This document shows, in pieces, positions 53,429 through 62,580 of a stretch of 64,000 bases of DNA. The stretch covers positions 1-64,000 of the forward strand of contig NZ_JACWMX010000011.1 of assembly GCF_014773245.1 (NCBI RefSeq), given 5' to 3'. The notes under the pieces are model-generated. The model was not told the DNA's origin and made no database searches. It saw only the letters and a program-made list of their open reading frames with translations. The position numbers were made by a program, and so were the translations under genes. The DNA is from Mucilaginibacter glaciei (lineage in GTDB: Bacteria > Bacteroidota > Bacteroidia > Sphingobacteriales > Sphingobacteriaceae). Each line of letters starts with the position of its first letter. Within the stretch, counting starts at the first letter, position 1.

Positions 53429-54250
53429 CTATTCGTGCAGCACTAATATAGCTTTAACTGAACGGTTCATTACCTGGTTTACGGTGCTCCGGTTAAACAG
53501 GCGGTAAATAACGTTGTGGTGGTGCTTAACCAGGCAAAGTATATCGGTTTCGGTTTTTTCTACAAACGTCAGTATTCCGTTAGATGCACTGCTATCATTC
53601 AGGTTGTTAAACCGAAGTTGTGTGTGCTTTATCAGTTTTTTCAATTTGTTTTCGCCGGTCTCGATACGCTTGGCATCAGTAGTACCATCCACATATAATA
53701 CCTGCATTTGCTTTAATTGGAAGGCTTTAACCATTTCATTTAAAGCGGCTACATCCTCTGCCGACAGGCGGGTATCATGATCAGTCGCCAGGGTAATAGC
53801 AGGGTTACTCGGGAACTTACTCTCTAAGGGTATGATCAGTGTAGGCACCTTAACTTTGGTCACCATCATACTGGCGTTGCTGCCAACAATTCCCGCTATA
53901 CCGGTAGCGCCGGTTATTCCCATAGCCAGTAACTCTACATCGTTGGACTTGATGTGTTTGGTTATTACATTCTTTAAAAATCCAACATCACAAATAGTAG
54001 TTACTTTAATGTTTTTTAGATCATCACTTGCGGTGTACTGCGCTGCCCAGGTTTTTAAGGCCTGGCGTTTATTATTATAATAATCTTCAATAAAAATGGC
54101 GTTATAGGTGCTGTTATTTATCCCTTCGGTAGGGTGGATGGCATGTATGGCGCAAACCTGTAATTTAAGCAGTTTGGCCAGCGCCATAGCGTATTCCATT
54201 GCATTTGCAGCACTTGGCGAAAAATCGGTTGCTACCAGGATCTGTTTCAT
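53429..54250 (-). CDS. Tandem universal stress protein
   Basis: A 273-aa cytoplasmic protein with two UspA-like domains. The first starts KQILVATDFSPSAANAMEYA and has GITGATGIAGIVGSNASMMV, a nucleotide-loop-like segment. The second (about 150-273) is degenerate in its GxxGxN motif (LVKHHHNVIYRLFNRSTVNQ). The gene lies 13 nt after the PiT phosphate transporter on the same strand, so the two form one transcript. Role unknown beyond general stress. Confidence 0.88.
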   Translation of the reverse strand: MKQILVATDFSPSAANAMEYAMALAKLLKLQVCAIHAIHPTEGINNSTYNAIFIEDYYNNKRQALKTWAAQYTASDDLKNIKVTTICDVGFLKNVITKHIKSNDVELLAMGITGATGIAGIVGSNASMMVTKVKVPTLIIPLESKFPSNPAITLATDHDTRLSAEDVAALNEMVKAFQLKQMQVLYVDGTTDAKRIETGENKLKKLIKHTQLRFNNLNDSSASNGILTFVEKTETDILCLVKHHHNVIYRLFNRSTVNQVMNRSVKAILVLHE

Positions 54251-54263
54251 ACAGCGATAGAAA

Positions 54264-55667
54264 TTAAATAAACAAATGGAATAACATGAAGAGCAATATA
54301 GCTAAAACTATCGCAACCGGCAAGGTTAAAACCCAGGCAATGGCAATATTTTTTAAAGTGTTATTATTTAAATTGCCTTTACCGCCCGAAGCTACCATAG
54401 ACCCAGCAATACCGCTCGATAATACGTGGGTAGTACTTACCGGCAACCCAAAGGCGGTACTTAAACCAATGGTTGCTGCGGCCACAATTTCGGCACTGGC
54501 ACCCTGGGCGTAGTTAAGGTGCTCGTTGCCTATCTTCTCGCCAATGGTTACGACGATGCGTTTCCAGCCTACCATGGTACCAATACCCAGGGATATGGAG
54601 ATAGCTGCTATCACCCAAATGGGGGCAAAATCTGTTACCTTGTCCAGCTTTTCAGATTCTTTATGCAGGGTTTCAAGATCTGCGGCCGACAGGATTGACT
54701 TGTCAGCCTTTGCAATGGCATCCAGTTCGTGCTTAATGGTTTGCACCTGCTTGCGGAACTTAAAGGCATTTTTTGTTTTATTGGGGAGTTGCGCTTTCGC
54801 TTCGCGGATGGCAGCGTCCAAACCTTGCAGATCTTTGTGTTGCGTGGGGTTGTTACGTTGGATAATCAATTCGGTTTGATTGAGGGCGGCCAGGATTTTA
54901 TCATCGCCCACCGAATGATCTATTGCGAACTTTGCAGGCAAAAATGCGATGAGGATCAGCATGAGTAAACCCACGCCTTTTTGCCCATCGTTACTCCCGT
55001 GAAAAAAGCTCACCAGCGTACAGGTGGTGATTAGCAAGGCGCGGATCAGCAGCGGCGGCCTGTCGTCTTCGCCGTGCGGGATGTGAAACAAAGCGGTCGA
55101 TTTTAACACGTGAATTAGAAAGTACATTAATAACGCCGCAGCACCAAAGCCCAATACGGGCGAAAGGATTAACGACGAGCCAATTTCTTCGGCTTTTCCC
55201 CAGTTGACGCCTGCGCCGCCGTAATACCAGGTAAAGGCTAATCCTGCACCTATCATGGCACCGATTAAGGTGTGCGAACTGGAGCAGGGGATACCGAGGT
55301 ACCAGGTACCTAAATTCCAGATAATGGAAGCCAGCAGGATAGATAGTACCATACAGGCACCCACCTCAACAGGTAAAACCATCAACTCATTTAAGGGTAC
55401 CAGCTTTAAAATACCCATGGCAACGGTAATGCCGCCAACAGCCACCCCTAAAAAGTTCCAAAAACCCGACCAGGGTATGGCGTATACCGGCTTTAAAGCC
55501 TTGGTGTAAATTACGGTAGCTACAGCATTTGCGGTATCGTGAAAGCCATTTACAAACTCAAAACCTACTACAGCTAACAAGCAAATGAGGAAAACGATGA
55601 GTAACCCGCCGGACAGAGCGATCTCGCCGATGAAGGGCAGTGTTATAGAATTGAGGAATAAGTGCAT
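54264..55667 (-). CDS. PiT family inorganic phosphate transporter
   Basis: A 467-aa cation-coupled phosphate symporter with about ten membrane helices. The family signatures are GFEFVNGFHDTANAVATVIY near the N-terminus and ALLITTCTLVSFFHGSNDGQ in the middle. GLSTAFGLPVSTTHVLSSGI is the repeat signature in the C-terminal half. A soluble helical insertion of about 130 residues (QGLDAAIREAKAQLPNKTK) splits the two halves, typical of Bacteroidota PiT proteins. ATG at 55667; an in-frame TTG upstream is ignored. The upstream side carries GTAAC repeats (55740-55754) on the minus strand. Confidence 0.92.
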   Translation of the reverse strand: MHLFLNSITLPFIGEIALSGGLLIVFLICLLAVVGFEFVNGFHDTANAVATVIYTKALKPVYAIPWSGFWNFLGVAVGGITVAMGILKLVPLNELMVLPVEVGACMVLSILLASIIWNLGTWYLGIPCSSSHTLIGAMIGAGLAFTWYYGGAGVNWGKAEEIGSSLILSPVLGFGAAALLMYFLIHVLKSTALFHIPHGEDDRPPLLIRALLITTCTLVSFFHGSNDGQKGVGLLMLILIAFLPAKFAIDHSVGDDKILAALNQTELIIQRNNPTQHKDLQGLDAAIREAKAQLPNKTKNAFKFRKQVQTIKHELDAIAKADKSILSAADLETLHKESEKLDKVTDFAPIWVIAAISISLGIGTMVGWKRIVVTIGEKIGNEHLNYAQGASAEIVAAATIGLSTAFGLPVSTTHVLSSGIAGSMVASGGKGNLNNNTLKNIAIAWVLTLPVAIVLAILLFMLFHLFI

Positions 55668-56042
55668 ATAAAAGCAATCTGCTAAACTCAAATAACCGCA
55701 TTAAACATTTGCTGCAACCATAATTAGTATTAACAAATTGTTACGTTATGTTACTTGAGCAATCTCCGTGCCTGATTGATTGTGAGGTTCTTAGACTGCT
55801 TATCTGGAAAATACTTGCTTAAGCAGCTAACTCATATTAATTGATTCGATAATGTAAGTTTAACACCTGCTTGCCCAACAATAGATAATTTTGGGCACTT
55901 GATTAGTTCTTGATAAGGTCAGTTAATAGTATCGCTTTCAAAGCAAGTATCACAGGCGATAAGAAATAATCCGTAGAGCGCTGGTTCGGCAGCATGCTGA
56001 GGGTTCGATTCCTTCCTCTACATCATCCAATTATCTCTGAAA
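55668..56042. other. Intergenic region with a tRNA-like remnant
   Basis: The gap between divergent genes is 375 bp. The left part carries the candidate phosphate-type repeats of the PiT promoter on the minus strand: GTAAC-ATAAC-GTAAC, with GTAAC at 55750-55754 and 55740-55744. The right part has the tRNA-like fragment described separately at 55973-56022. No other gene is visible. Confidence 0.5.
55973..56022 (+). pseudogene. tRNA-like fragment (T-arm and acceptor half)
   Basis: The T-arm GAGGG-TTCGATT-CCTTC (55999-56015) is complete, and it is followed directly by an acceptor 3' strand CTCTAC that pairs with GTAGAG at 55973-55978. Between these lie only about 20 nt with the palindrome CAGCATGCTG, so D- and anticodon arms are absent or collapsed. 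It is not a functional tRNA by these rules; it looks like a remnant or an attachment-site scar. Confidence 0.45.
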
Positions 56043-56207
56043 ATGAATTACACTTCTATCGTAGCTGTTATCGTGCTGGCTGTAGCCGTTTTGGGCCTGC
56101 TGGTATGGAAGAACATTAGCGATGGGGAATCAAGCCTTAAGGGGACGGCCTGGGGCGGCCACACGTTCCGTAAATCCAGGCGAAAAAGGCAGCAGGGTTT
56201 AAAATAA
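56043..56207 (+). CDS. Small single-pass membrane protein
   Basis: A 54-aa ORF beginning MNYTSIVAVIVLAVAVLGLL, an N-terminal membrane helix, and ending in the basic tail RKSRRKRQQGLK. No family recognised. It lies 39 nt before the phosphodiesterase gene on the same strand and could be co-transcribed. A similar short membrane ORF occurs on the other side of that gene. Confidence 0.5.
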   Translation: MNYTSIVAVIVLAVAVLGLLVWKNISDGESSLKGTAWGGHTFRKSRRKRQQGLK

Positions 56208-56246
56208 ATAATTGTTTATCGCGATATTACACCACCAATTTTAACC

Positions 56247-57503
56247 ATGAAAAACTTTTCTATAACCATTAACTTGCTCTCCATTTTTCTGTTCGCTTCT
56301 GCTGCTGTTTCTGCGCAGGTAAAAACCCGGAAAGCCCTCTATATTATTGCAGATGGCATCCCGGCCGATGTGATTGAAAAGCTGGCGACGCCAAATTTGA
56401 AGAAAATAGCAGCACAAGGTGCCTATCTGCGCGCACATGTTGGCGGCGATAAGGATGCTTACAGCCAAACACCAACCATATCCGCTGTGGGTTATAATAG
56501 CTTACTAACCGGTACCTGGGTAAACAAGCACAATGTGTTTGATAACGATATTAAAGATCCTAATTATAACTACCCCACCATATTCCGGTTGTTTAAAGAC
56601 CAGTACCCTAAAAAGAAAATAGGGGTGTATTCGAGCTGGCTGGATAACCGTACCAAATTGGTTGGCGATGGCCTTGCCGCCACCCAAAACATCCATGTGG
56701 ATTACCACGCCGACGGCTACGAACTGGATACCGCTACCTTTAAACATGATAAACAGGCAGATTACATGCACCGGATAGACGAAAAGGTGATTGACGAAGC
56801 CGCTACCTCCATCCGTAAAAACGCGCCCGACCTTTCATGGGTTTACCTGGAATACACCGATGATATGGGCCACCGTTATGGCGACAGCCCGCAATATTAC
56901 AAGGCTATTGAAATGATGGATGCACAGGTAGGTAAAATATGGGATGCAATACAATATCGCCAAAAGAACTTTAATGAGGATTGGTTGATATTTATTACCA
57001 CCGACCACGGGCGCGACGAGAAGACCGGACGGGGCCACGGCGGGCAATCTGACAGGCAACGCTCCACCTGGATGGTTACCAACGCCAAAGGATTTAATAG
57101 TTATGAAAAGTATTACCGCCCCGGCATCGTAGATATTATGCCCACCATCGCCCGGTTTATGAATATAGATATCCCGATTAACTTTAAACGCGAAATTGAC
57201 GGTACAACGCTTACAGGCCCGGTTTCGGTTGCGCAACCTATGGCTACGCTGGTACAAGGCGATATCGATGTTAGCTGGAAAGCGCTCAATACCGCCGAAA
57301 GCGTAAAGATCTGGGTATCATCAACCAATAATGTAAAGGAAGGCCGGCCCGATGAATACAAGCTTTTAGCCACCGTGCCAATAGGTACAGAACATGCGCT
57401 CGTTTCGGTAAAAGAAATGCCCTCCGCGTTCTACAAAGTGGTTATCGAAGGTAAGTTCAATATCGTAAACCGGTGGGTGCAGCCCGAAATAAAAAAGCAA
57501 TAA
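56247..57503 (+). CDS. Type I phosphodiesterase/nucleotide pyrophosphatase family protein
   Basis: A 418-aa exported hydrolase of the alkaline-phosphatase superfamily. The signal peptide ends in AAVSAQ. The N-terminal metal/nucleophile region is RKALYIIADGIPADVIE, with the nucleophile Thr in YSQTPTISAVGYNSLLTG. Metal ligands appear in EYTDDMGHRYG and FITTDHGRDEKTGRGHGGQS, the NPP-type Asp/His sets. It probably cleaves phosphodiester or pyrophosphate bonds of nucleotides or sugar nucleotides outside the cytoplasm, releasing phosphate, consistent with the surrounding phosphorus-related genes. The C-terminal 80 residues form a small beta-rich domain. Confidence 0.85.
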   Translation: MKNFSITINLLSIFLFASAAVSAQVKTRKALYIIADGIPADVIEKLATPNLKKIAAQGAYLRAHVGGDKDAYSQTPTISAVGYNSLLTGTWVNKHNVFDNDIKDPNYNYPTIFRLFKDQYPKKKIGVYSSWLDNRTKLVGDGLAATQNIHVDYHADGYELDTATFKHDKQADYMHRIDEKVIDEAATSIRKNAPDLSWVYLEYTDDMGHRYGDSPQYYKAIEMMDAQVGKIWDAIQYRQKNFNEDWLIFITTDHGRDEKTGRGHGGQSDRQRSTWMVTNAKGFNSYEKYYRPGIVDIMPTIARFMNIDIPINFKREIDGTTLTGPVSVAQPMATLVQGDIDVSWKALNTAESVKIWVSSTNNVKEGRPDEYKLLATVPIGTEHALVSVKEMPSAFYKVVIEGKFNIVNRWVQPEIKKQ

Positions 57504-57512
57504 CAGTAACCG

Positions 57513-57540
57513 GGAGCGGATTTTTTCGCTCCTGCTTTTG
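57513..57540 (+). terminator. Terminator after the phosphodiesterase gene
   Basis: GGAGCG (57513-57518) pairs with CGCTCC (57527-57532) around an A/T loop, with further T-rich sequence after it. It lies 9 nt after the stop codon. Confidence 0.65.
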
Positions 57541-57628
57541 TTTACACGCATCGCCATTTGCCTGCCCATGTTTATTGATCTGATAATATTGCAATAACAT
57601 TGTTGTTAAACAAGCCATGTATCTTTAG

Positions 57629-57808
57629 ATGAATCAAAACAACGGTATCATGGAAATGGGATATAACACACTTGATTTAGCAATGCTTGGGATTGCAGCG
57701 GTTGTTATCTACGCTGCGTCGCGCGTACCGGTGCAAAAGCCCGCACAGCAAAAGCGGGCCTATAGGTTAACGCCTAAACAAAAACACAAAACCAGCCACT
57801 CGGTTTAG
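57629..57808 (+). CDS. Small membrane-anchored protein
   Basis: A 59-aa ORF with one central membrane helix (LDLAMLGIAAVVIYAASRV) and a basic C-terminal tail (QKRAYRLTPKQKHKTSHSV). ATG at 57629, with an internal Met at codon 8. It precedes the glycosyltransferase gene by 34 nt and follows the phosphodiesterase terminator. No family recognised; the helix plus basic tail resembles the 54-aa ORF upstream, but no sequence identity is evident. Confidence 0.45.
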   Translation: MNQNNGIMEMGYNTLDLAMLGIAAVVIYAASRVPVQKPAQQKRAYRLTPKQKHKTSHSV

Positions 57809-57842
57809 CGTACGTAAACGATAGCAGGGACTTTATAGCTAC

Positions 57843-59021
57843 ATGAAAAAAATAAGGGTTGCCTTCTTTGCCGAAATCCTGATTGAAGATCTTGATGGTG
57901 CGGTGCGCACTATGTTCCATTTAATTAACAGGATAAATAAAACCAGGTTCGACTATCTTTTTGTTTATGGTGTTGGCCCTGCACAAATTGGCGATTTTGA
58001 AAGCGTAAAAATCCCTTCGATAGCGCTGCCGGTAAATGCAACATACAGTTTGGCACTACCAGTGCTGGCACAATCAAGGTTAAAAAGAAAACTACGGGAA
58101 TTTACACCCGATGTTGTTCATATTGCTACGCCATCCTTATTGGGTAATTTCGGACTTAACTATGCTACGCAAAACCGGTTGCCGGTAATAACTATTTACC
58201 ACACTCACTTTATATCGTATTTAGATTATTATTTAAAGTATACGCCGTTTTTAATTGATAGTATCCGCAACCGCATGGCCGAGAGTCATAAGGCTTTTTA
58301 CAACCGTTGCGATAAAATTTATGTGCCATCCGTTTCTATCAGGAATGAGTTAGTGGCTATCGGGATAAACGGCACAAAGGCCCGAATTTGGAAGCGGGGC
58401 ATAGACACCGCTTTGTTTAATCCCTCTAAAAGAAACGATAGCTTAATGCAGCGGCTAACGGGTAACAACAATCCCTCGGTATTATTTGCCAGCCGGTTAG
58501 TCTGGGAAAAGAACTTGGAGACGCTATTTGGTATTTATGACGGGTTGCAAAACGGCGATGCACCCGTGAATTTAATTATAGCAGGCGACGGTACCGCGCG
58601 GCAGGACTGTGAGCTGCGAATGCCGAATGCTTTTTTTTTAGGGAGCACAGATCAAGATTATTTAGCTACGCTTTATGCCTCGGCAGATGTTTTTATTTTC
58701 CCGTCCGTGTCCGAAGCTTACGGCAATGTGGTTGCAGAGGCGATGGCAAGCGGGTTACCCTGTGTGATAGCTGATGGCGGCGGTTCTAAAGATTTTGTTG
58801 AACACGGCGTAAATGGTTTTAAATGCCAGCCTTACAATGCAGCGGATTACGTAGAGAAAATAAACCTGTTATTGCAAGACTCAACGTTACGTAGCCGTTT
58901 TGCCTCAAGGGGGCTCATAGGAAGCCGTCTGTTAAATTGGGATAACCTTGCGCTGGAGTATTTTAATGACGTTATCGCTTTGGCAGACAACAGTCTTTCA
59001 ATTAATGTCCAATCGGCTTAA
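57843..59021 (+). CDS. GT4-type glycosyltransferase
   Basis: A 392-aa cytoplasmic retaining glycosyltransferase of the GT-B fold. The N-terminal half has VAFFAEILIEDLDGAVRTMF and PDVVHIATPSLLGNFGLNYA. The C-terminal half has VLFASRLVWEKNLETLFGIY, IIAGDGTARQDCELRMPNAF and FIFPSVSEAYGNVVAEAMAS, the E(x7)E-type donor-binding signature of GT4. The overall sequence resembles GDP-mannose-dependent alpha-mannosyltransferases, but the donor is not proven. No biosynthetic partners are adjacent. Confidence 0.85.
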   Translation: MKKIRVAFFAEILIEDLDGAVRTMFHLINRINKTRFDYLFVYGVGPAQIGDFESVKIPSIALPVNATYSLALPVLAQSRLKRKLREFTPDVVHIATPSLLGNFGLNYATQNRLPVITIYHTHFISYLDYYLKYTPFLIDSIRNRMAESHKAFYNRCDKIYVPSVSIRNELVAIGINGTKARIWKRGIDTALFNPSKRNDSLMQRLTGNNNPSVLFASRLVWEKNLETLFGIYDGLQNGDAPVNLIIAGDGTARQDCELRMPNAFFLGSTDQDYLATLYASADVFIFPSVSEAYGNVVAEAMASGLPCVIADGGGSKDFVEHGVNGFKCQPYNAADYVEKINLLLQDSTLRSRFASRGLIGSRLLNWDNLALEYFNDVIALADNSLSINVQSA

Positions 59022-59260
59022 ACCACCTGCATAGCAATCTCAAATATTCCGCTTTTGTAAGCGCTCGTTGCTATAACTGCTCCAACACGCCTTGTTATTT
59101 TAACTACAAAATATACCGTTGAATTTGAGCTGTATTTAGCCCGTTTGAAAAAAGGCATCTGATTGTTTGAATTTTATAACAATCTGTTTGAATTTTATCA
59201 AAACAAAATAGCGTATATTACTATCTTTATACAACAACGTTCACCTAAAGTTATTTCATT

Positions 59261-59734
59261 ATGATTTCCTTAAATGTTAATCAAAAAGCGTATCAGGTAG
59301 ATGCCGATCCCAATATGCCGCTGCTATGGGTAATCAGGGACATTATCGGCCTTACAGGTACCAAATACGGTTGCGGCGTGGCGCAGTGCGGGGCTTGCAC
59401 TGTCCATCTAAACGGCGAGGCAGTACGCTCATGTGTTACTAAGGTTAGCCGTGCCGAGGGGCAAAAGGTAGTCACTATCGAGGGGCTTTCAAATAATAAC
59501 GACCACCCCGCACAAGTAGCCTGGAATGAGGAGAATGTGCCGCAATGCGGTTACTGCCATTCGGGCCAGATCATGTCGGCAGCGGTTTTGCTGCGGGAGA
59601 ATCCTAACCCAAGCGATGAGGACATCGATAGTGCTATGGCGGGTAATATTTGCCGTTGCGGTACTTATTTGCGCATCCGCAAGGCTATACATTCGGCTGC
59701 CGAATTGCAGAGAAAGGAGTTAAGCAGCCGATGA
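59261..59734 (+). CDS. 2Fe-2S subunit of molybdenum hydroxylase (IorA-like)
   Basis: A 157-aa iron-sulfur protein. The N-terminal plant-ferredoxin-like cluster has C38, C43, C46 and C58 (GCGVAQCGACTVHLNGEAVR then SC). The second cluster uses C96, C99, C131 and C133 (PQCGYCHSGQIMSA and NICRCGTYLRI). It transfers electrons from the molybdopterin active site. The stop overlaps the ATG of the cytochrome gene by 4 bp (ATGA). The family includes isoquinoline 1-oxidoreductase alpha subunits and aldehyde-oxidase-type small subunits; the substrate is unknown. Confidence 0.93.
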   Translation: MISLNVNQKAYQVDADPNMPLLWVIRDIIGLTGTKYGCGVAQCGACTVHLNGEAVRSCVTKVSRAEGQKVVTIEGLSNNNDHPAQVAWNEENVPQCGYCHSGQIMSAAVLLRENPNPSDEDIDSAMAGNICRCGTYLRIRKAIHSAAELQRKELSSR

Positions 59735-60381
59735 AAAGCATGTTGACAACTAATAAGCGATTTTGGCTCCCTGTAAAAACTTTTGCGGTTATCGGCATTA
59801 TAGGTACCATAGTGGGTATCTCTGCTTTTGGGTTTGACGACCCTAGGGAAGCCGCGCCGGTTGCCAGGAACTTCGTTTTTAAAAAGGACAGTGTGGCATC
59901 TGTAAAAGCCTTTAAACAGGTTTATGCGGTTTTAATGAGTGCCCGCTGTATGAATTGCCACCCGGCCGGAAACATCCCGTTGCAGGGGGATGATAGCCAT
60001 TTGCACACCATGTCGCCGCAGCGAGGCAAGGATGGTAAGGGTATCTATGCCATGAAATGCGCTAATTGCCATCAGCCTACCAATACACCGGGACTGCACA
60101 CTCCTCCGGGTAATCCTAACTGGCATTTGCCGCCTGCGGATATGAAAATGGTTTTCCAGGGCCGTTCGGCCAGTCAGCTTGCTAAGCAATTGTTAGATCC
60201 TATGCAAAACGGCAACAAAAACATGCAAAAGCTCATCGAGCATGCCGATGACGGTTTAGTACTCGCCGGCTGGAACCCTGGAGAAGGACGTACCTTGCCA
60301 CCGATGAGCCACGCCGCTTTTAAAAAGGCCTGGATAACATGGCTAACAACAGGTGCTTATGCGCCTAAAGGGAAATTATAA
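59731..60381 (+). CDS. Diheme c-type cytochrome of the hydroxylase operon
   Basis: A 216-aa periplasmic electron carrier. A hydrophobic N-terminal helix (FWLPVKTFAVIGIIGTIVGI) serves as signal or membrane anchor. Two heme c motifs are seen: RCMNCH (C73-H77) and KCANCH (C110-H114). The start ATG overlaps the stop of the 2Fe-2S gene by 4 bp; a frame extension upstream (59650) is rejected. It would take electrons from the hydroxylase and pass them to the respiratory chain. The molybdopterin gene follows 30 nt downstream. Confidence 0.88.
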   Translation: MKSMLTTNKRFWLPVKTFAVIGIIGTIVGISAFGFDDPREAAPVARNFVFKKDSVASVKAFKQVYAVLMSARCMNCHPAGNIPLQGDDSHLHTMSPQRGKDGKGIYAMKCANCHQPTNTPGLHTPPGNPNWHLPPADMKMVFQGRSASQLAKQLLDPMQNGNKNMQKLIEHADDGLVLAGWNPGEGRTLPPMSHAAFKKAWITWLTTGAYAPKGKL

Positions 60382-60411
60382 TACTTACAATTAACACTAA
60401 CTCGTTTTAAC

Positions 60412-62565
60412 ATGAGTACAGGTACCGTATCCAGAAGGAATTTTTTGCGCACCACCGGTATTACCGGTGCCGCGCTGTGTTTAGGCTTCTCTTTTGTTGC
60501 CGATGGGAAAGAGAATGAAGTTATTGTAACCACTGATGCAGAGCAATCGGCCCTTGAGCTGAATGCCTGGATCAAGATAGACAGCAATGGCTTGGTTACT
60601 CTGATAGACCACCGTGCAGAAATGGGGCAGGGTTCTTATCAATCTGTAGCCCAAATGTTGGCCGAAGAACTGGAGGTGAACCTAAAGGATGTAAACGTAG
60701 TTTTTGCACAGGGCGATCCTAAGAAATATGGCGGACAGATAACCGGCGGCAGTTCTACCATTCGCGGTTCTTATAAAAAGCTATTAAAATTAAGCGCTAC
60801 CGCGCGTGAGGTGTTGATAACCGCTGCAGCAAATAAATGGAAAGCACCGGCCACAGAATGCTACGCGGAATCGGGTATGGTTATTCATAAGCCATCGGGC
60901 AAGAAACTTCATTATGGTGAATTGGTTGCAGACGCATCTAAACTGGAAGCACCCAAAAATATCGTCCTCAAAAAACGGTCGGATTATAAATTGATCGGCA
61001 AACCGTTGCACCGTAAAGATACGCCGATGAAAACCAACGGCGCAGCCATTTTTGGGTTGGATAAAAAGCTGCCCGGCATGCTTTATGCCGTGGTGGAGCG
61101 TAACCCAAGGTTTAGGGGTAAGGTAAAAAGCTTTGATGATACCGCCGCTAAAAAGGTACCGGGTGTAACGCAGGTAATAGTGGTAAAGATGGAGGTTTTT
61201 AATACCATCCGTGAAGGAGTTGCGGTAATTGCCAATAGCACCTGGGCGGCAATGCAAGGCCGTAAAGCCCTAAAGATAACCTGGGATGATACCGGTTTTG
61301 AACACATGGATACTGCCGAGGTCTATCTGCGCCAGCAACAGGAGCTAAAAAAAGAGGGTCTGTCCTTCAAAAAACAAGGCGATCCGGACGGTATCCTTGC
61401 AACAGCGACAAAAGTGCTTGACGTGGTGTACCAAACGCCTTACCAGGCGCACAGTGCTATGGAGCCGGTAAATTGTATTGCGCATTACCAAAAAGACAAA
61501 GTAGAAATATGGGGCCCTATCCAGGCACCGGATTGGGTGCAGGGCGATATCAGCAAAAAGTTTAATGTACCAATTGATAATGTAAGGGTTAACATGACTT
61601 TTTTAGGCGGCGGGTTTGGCCGTAAGGCATTCTTAGATTACCCTTACGAGGCCACCATGATCTCTAAACAAATAGGCGCGCCTGTACAAGTAATATGGAC
61701 CCGTGAGGATGATACCACACAGGGGCCTTACCGGGCTGGCATATCTTACCGGGCACAGGGCGCGATCACTAATGGCGAGATTAGTGCGGTCAAATTCCGC
61801 ATGGCGGGGCAAAATATTGATCACTGGAGCAACCCAAAACGTGGCGTGCCAAACGATAGTACGACCGAGGGTTTTTTAGCGCCATATTTTGAGAGCATCA
61901 AAAATATCAGCTTTGCCGATGTACCGTTTGAAATTCCTATACCTAATATGTGGTGGCGGTCGGTATACGCATCCACCAATGGGTTTGCTTACGAAAGTTT
62001 TGTGAATGAACTGGCACACGAGGCCGGGAAAGATCCGCTTGATTTTAGGAGGACCTATCTTAAAGACGAGCGCTGCCAAAAGCTGATCGATAAATTGGAA
62101 GAAATTTCTGGCTGGAAAAGCAGGAAGAAAAACGAGGGTTACGGCGTGGCTATTACAGAGTGTTTCGCAAGCACCGTAGGTCAAATTGTGAAGGTATCGC
62201 GTAGTATCGACGGCAAGGTGAAGATTGATAAGGTTTGGGCAGTAATGGATTGCGGCTGGTATGTAAACCCCGATATCATCAAAGCGCAGATAGAAGGCAG
62301 CGTAGTGATGGCGCTTGGTGCTGCAACCATTCATGAAATTACCTTTAAGGACGGGATGGTGCAGCAAAAGAATTTTTACGATTACCCAATGCCGCGAATA
62401 ACCGATATCCCGCCCATCGAGGTGCATATAATAGACAATGATGCTGATGCAGGCGGGGTAGGCGAACCGGGTTTACCGGCCTTTTCACCGGCTTTGACAG
62501 CAGCGATATTTGACCTGACCGGGAAGCGCATCCGGAAGCTGCCCTTTAATATGGCAACGGTATAA
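60412..62565 (+). CDS. Molybdopterin-binding subunit of isoquinoline-1-oxidoreductase-like hydroxylase
   Basis: A 717-aa catalytic subunit of the xanthine-oxidase family. N-terminal SRRNFLRTTGITGAALCLGF is a twin-arginine signal, so the enzyme is periplasmic. Conserved features include MGQGSYQSVAQMLAEELEV, GGSSTIRGSYKKL, LGGGFGRKAFLDYPYEATMI, TPYQAHSAMEPVNC and the active-site segment GVGEPGLPAFSPAL with the catalytic Glu. The substrate is unproven: family members oxidise N-heterocycles or aldehydes. It works with the 2Fe-2S and cytochrome subunits encoded just upstream and with XdhC downstream for cofactor insertion. Confidence 0.92.
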   Translation: MSTGTVSRRNFLRTTGITGAALCLGFSFVADGKENEVIVTTDAEQSALELNAWIKIDSNGLVTLIDHRAEMGQGSYQSVAQMLAEELEVNLKDVNVVFAQGDPKKYGGQITGGSSTIRGSYKKLLKLSATAREVLITAAANKWKAPATECYAESGMVIHKPSGKKLHYGELVADASKLEAPKNIVLKKRSDYKLIGKPLHRKDTPMKTNGAAIFGLDKKLPGMLYAVVERNPRFRGKVKSFDDTAAKKVPGVTQVIVVKMEVFNTIREGVAVIANSTWAAMQGRKALKITWDDTGFEHMDTAEVYLRQQQELKKEGLSFKKQGDPDGILATATKVLDVVYQTPYQAHSAMEPVNCIAHYQKDKVEIWGPIQAPDWVQGDISKKFNVPIDNVRVNMTFLGGGFGRKAFLDYPYEATMISKQIGAPVQVIWTREDDTTQGPYRAGISYRAQGAITNGEISAVKFRMAGQNIDHWSNPKRGVPNDSTTEGFLAPYFESIKNISFADVPFEIPIPNMWWRSVYASTNGFAYESFVNELAHEAGKDPLDFRRTYLKDERCQKLIDKLEEISGWKSRKKNEGYGVAITECFASTVGQIVKVSRSIDGKVKIDKVWAVMDCGWYVNPDIIKAQIEGSVVMALGAATIHEITFKDGMVQQKNFYDYPMPRITDIPPIEVHIIDNDADAGGVGEPGLPAFSPALTAAIFDLTGKRIRKLPFNMATV

Positions 62566-62580
62566 CGTAACAGGATATTT

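Noticed and set aside
53514..53780. 88-codon ORF opposite the universal stress protein gene
   Set aside because: Antisense to a supported gene; composition is a shadow of it.
59650..59730. Upstream extension of the cytochrome gene
   Set aside because: It overlaps the 2Fe-2S gene and precedes the signal segment; ATG 59731 with a 4-bp overlap is the better start.
61876..62427. 183-codon minus-strand ORF inside the molybdopterin subunit gene
   Set aside because: It is entirely antisense to a well-supported gene and its product has no recognisable features.
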